Positions 62,050 to 64,000 of a stretch of DNA of 64,000 bases are shown in pieces. The DNA is taken from NCBI GenBank assembly GCA_017554445.1, contig JAFZIJ010000226.1, positions 1 to 64,000 on the forward strand. The letters are read 5' to 3'. The notes beneath the pieces are model-generated. The model was not told the origin of the DNA. It worked only from the letters and a program-made list of their open reading frames with translations, and ran no database searches. A program made the position numbers and the translations under genes. Origin of the DNA: Victivallales bacterium (lineage in GTDB: Bacteria > Verrucomicrobiota > Lentisphaeria > Oligosphaerales > Oligosphaeraceae). Numbering within the stretch: position 1 is the first letter of the stretch; each line of letters opens with the position of its first letter.

Positions 62050-64000
62050 ATGTCAGCAAGATACATGGTTTGTCTATTGACGGCGTTGACGGCCGTTTCA
62101 GCGCCAGTCGCTACCCGCACGAGCATCGTGAAAGGCTTCGGCGATGCAACGAAAATCGAACATTCTGGTGATGTGACAATTGCGCAAGACGGTGAATCCT
62201 TTACAGCAGATACGCTCGGCGCTCCGGAGAACACGGCGTGGCGTCCACAACTGTGGTTGAAGGTCGGCATGCTGAAGCCGAATACATCGTATTTGGCGAA
62301 ACTGCGGCTGAAAGTCGCGGAAGGCCGTGCGGAAAACGGTATGCTTCAGATACTTAGCCGCCCACGTTCGATTTGGAATCCGACTCAGGACACGCTGTCG
62401 AAAACCATCCATGACCATAGCGGCAGCAAGATAGAGGAATTCCGTTTCCGCACGGGTGAGCACACGGACTATTCGCTGCAGTTCCATTCGCACAATCGCA
62501 TCAAATTCACCGTGTCGGATTTCGAAGTGTTCGAAATGCCTGGAGACCAGTTCTTTCCAGTCGGCGGCGAACCATTCGCGGGCGACTACGGTGATCTGCC
62601 GAAAGGCGCGGAGGAGTTCGACGTGGAACGCCCGCGCGAGACCGGCGGCCCTGTCGTAAAAGCATCAGATTTCGGTTTCTCCACGGAGAACGACCATAAT
62701 TTCGCGGCCATCAACAAAGCCATCGCCTACTGCCGCGAACACAAGGCGTCCGTTCTCGAACTGTCGCCCGGCGATTATCGTTGCCTAGATGATGACAATC
62801 CCATCAAAGTCACGGATATCCAAGACTTTACATTGGACGGCAAAGGTGCGCGGTTCATTTGTTGGAGAACACGCAACTGCAGCATGTATATCAACGGCTG
62901 CGACCGCGTTGTCGTGAAGAATCTGAAATTCGACTGGGACTGGGAGCGCGAACCGTTGGCGAGTCTTGTGGAAGTCGTTGCCACGACAAAAGAAAGCTAC
63001 GATTTGAAGTTCATCCATTACGAAGACTATCCCGCGAAGACATCGCGCATGGCGTTTTTGTCGCCATGGGATCCCGCCGTGAAATCAATCGGCTACGAAG
63101 GCGACATCGAACGCGCGTTGGAAATGTACAAAGGCCGCAACATACCGAACTTCGAATGGATCAGCGGCAACGTCATGCGCATCAAAAGCGGGCCGAACGG
63201 CTTCAAGGTCGGCCAGATCTACCGTCTGCAGCATTACTACTATGACATGAACTGCATCGGCATGTCGAACAACCGCCATTTGACATTGGAGAATATCGAC
63301 ATTCTCTCCACGCCCGGTCATGCAACGTTGATTACTGGAAAACAGAAGTTTACGCAGTTCATCAACGTGAATATCCGCCCGCCGCAAGGCGACGAACGGC
63401 GCGTCATCTCCTGCACGGCGGACCACTGCCATATCGGCCAGTCGCTCGGCTATTTCAAAATGCTGAACTGCGACTTCTGCTACGGTTCCGACGACTGCCT
63501 TAACGTCCACGACTGCACGGCCTTCTGCCGCAAAACAGGCGAGTATTCGGTCACAACACAGAACGCCCGCAGCACAGGCTGGAGCTTCGTGCCGGGCGCG
63601 CCGCTGGAGCTGCGGCAAGGCGATTATTCGCCGAGCGGCTTTAAGGCGCCCATCAAATCCGTCAAGGCAATCGACCCAAAGACCGGAACGTACGAAATCA
63701 CGTTCGACCAGCCTGTTCCCGAGCAGAAATTCGACGGTTTTATCATTTTCAACTGGAACTTCAATTCGCACAACGTCATCCTGCGCGACTGCTTCTTCCA
63801 CGACAACCGCGCACGCGGCATCTTGCTGCTCGGCCACGACATCACCGTGGAGCGCTGCCGTTTCCGCCACAGCCAGATGGGCGCTTTGAAGGTTGAGACA
63901 GGCTACACATTCAACGTCTGGAGCGAAGGTTATGGCGCGGGAAACATCGTCGTGCGCGACTGCTCTTTCGAGCAGTCCGACCCCAGTGAAGTGCGCAACG
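62050..64000 (+). CDS. secreted right-handed beta-helix protein, GH110-like (partial, runs off the window)
   Basis: An open frame of 650 codons from the ATG at 62050 (AGGAAGG 7 bases upstream) to the window end, with signal peptide MSARYMVCLLTALTAVSAP. A short beta-sandwich (about 25-165) precedes a parallel beta-helix beginning FSTENDHNFAAINKAIAYCREH, with rung residues such as FTLDGKGARF, VVVKNLKFDW and LTLENIDI. The motif GSDDCLNVHD resembles the DDxxNxH region of GH110 alpha-1,3-galactosidases as I remember it; a pectate-lyase-like relative is the alternative. The C-terminus is missing because of the window edge. Confidence 0.75.
   Translation, partial: MSARYMVCLLTALTAVSAPVATRTSIVKGFGDATKIEHSGDVTIAQDGESFTADTLGAPENTAWRPQLWLKVGMLKPNTSYLAKLRLKVAEGRAENGMLQILSRPRSIWNPTQDTLSKTIHDHSGSKIEEFRFRTGEHTDYSLQFHSHNRIKFTVSDFEVFEMPGDQFFPVGGEPFAGDYGDLPKGAEEFDVERPRETGGPVVKASDFGFSTENDHNFAAINKAIAYCREHKASVLELSPGDYRCLDDDNPIKVTDIQDFTLDGKGARFICWRTRNCSMYINGCDRVVVKNLKFDWDWEREPLASLVEVVATTKESYDLKFIHYEDYPAKTSRMAFLSPWDPAVKSIGYEGDIERALEMYKGRNIPNFEWISGNVMRIKSGPNGFKVGQIYRLQHYYYDMNCIGMSNNRHLTLENIDILSTPGHATLITGKQKFTQFINVNIRPPQGDERRVISCTADHCHIGQSLGYFKMLNCDFCYGSDDCLNVHDCTAFCRKTGEYSVTTQNARSTGWSFVPGAPLELRQGDYSPSGFKAPIKSVKAIDPKTGTYEITFDQPVPEQKFDGFIIFNWNFNSHNVILRDCFFHDNRARGILLLGHDITVERCRFRHSQMGALKVETGYTFNVWSEGYGAGNIVVRDCSFEQSDPSEVRN

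Overview
The window is from a bacterium of about 50-55% GC, most likely a gut-type member of the PVC superphylum (Lentisphaerota/Victivallales or Kiritimatiellota). This is an inference from content: DUF4838 and right-handed beta-helix glycosidases, a uroporphyrinogen-decarboxylase-like protein, many stand-alone hydrolases, strong AAGGAG ribosome sites, and intergenic space crowded with small palindromes and short tandem arrays. Only about 22 bases of the 16S rRNA gene lie in the window, so its sequence cannot settle the placement.

Layout. 1-360: 5' end of a minus-strand 16S gene with its leader (boxA/boxB-like signals), promoter and six helically phased A-tracts. 0.36-9.8 kb: a ComEC-like channel protein whose nuclease domain is degenerate, then the classic alpha-2-macroglobulin/penicillin-binding-protein-1C pair. 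9.8-13.5 kb: esterase, UroD-like protein and phosphoglucomutase with a clear terminator. 13.5-20.2 kb: a minus-strand cluster with a PHP-fold protein and a tandem paralogue that has lost its metal ligands, a small zinc-ribbon protein, a transglutaminase-like protein, a metallo-beta-lactamase-fold hydrolase and an EamA exporter. 20.2-25.2 kb: phosphodiesterase, DNA glycosylase, polysaccharide deacetylase and a secreted glycosidase, interleaved with copies of a roughly 260-bp repeat that carries a promoter. 25.3-29.4 kb: a 1370-residue DUF4011-type helicase with a nuclease-like C-terminus. 29.6-36.2 kb: a complete trpEGDCFBA operon on the minus strand, preceded by a ribosome-mediated attenuator: a 27-residue leader peptide with Trp-Trp-Trp plus a fourth Trp, a pause hairpin, an antiterminator pairing and an intrinsic terminator. 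36.3-64 kb: mainly carbohydrate and ester scavenging genes (sialidase-fold, GH32-like, DUF4838, beta-helix and other TIM-barrel proteins, three esterase-fold proteins, two phosphodiesterases, metallophosphoesterases), mixed with an ABC-F ATPase, two glycosyltransferases, dUTPase, a STAS protein, a CYTH phosphatase and a DUF4062/RecG-like ATPase.

The most notable signals are (i) the trp attenuator, fully legible from sequence; (ii) a palindrome (CGACGGCG-TCY-CGCCGTCG) that starts at the base after the TAA stop codon of two unrelated genes and also forms 27-bp and 38-bp tandem arrays; (iii) 7-9-bp arrays at gene ends that supply stop codons and last residues; (iv) a dispersed repeat carrying the same TTGnCA-18-TATAGT promoter in both full copies; (v) a perfect 32-bp inverted repeat between the helicase gene and trpA. 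No tRNA gene, CRISPR array, transposase or prophage was recognised.
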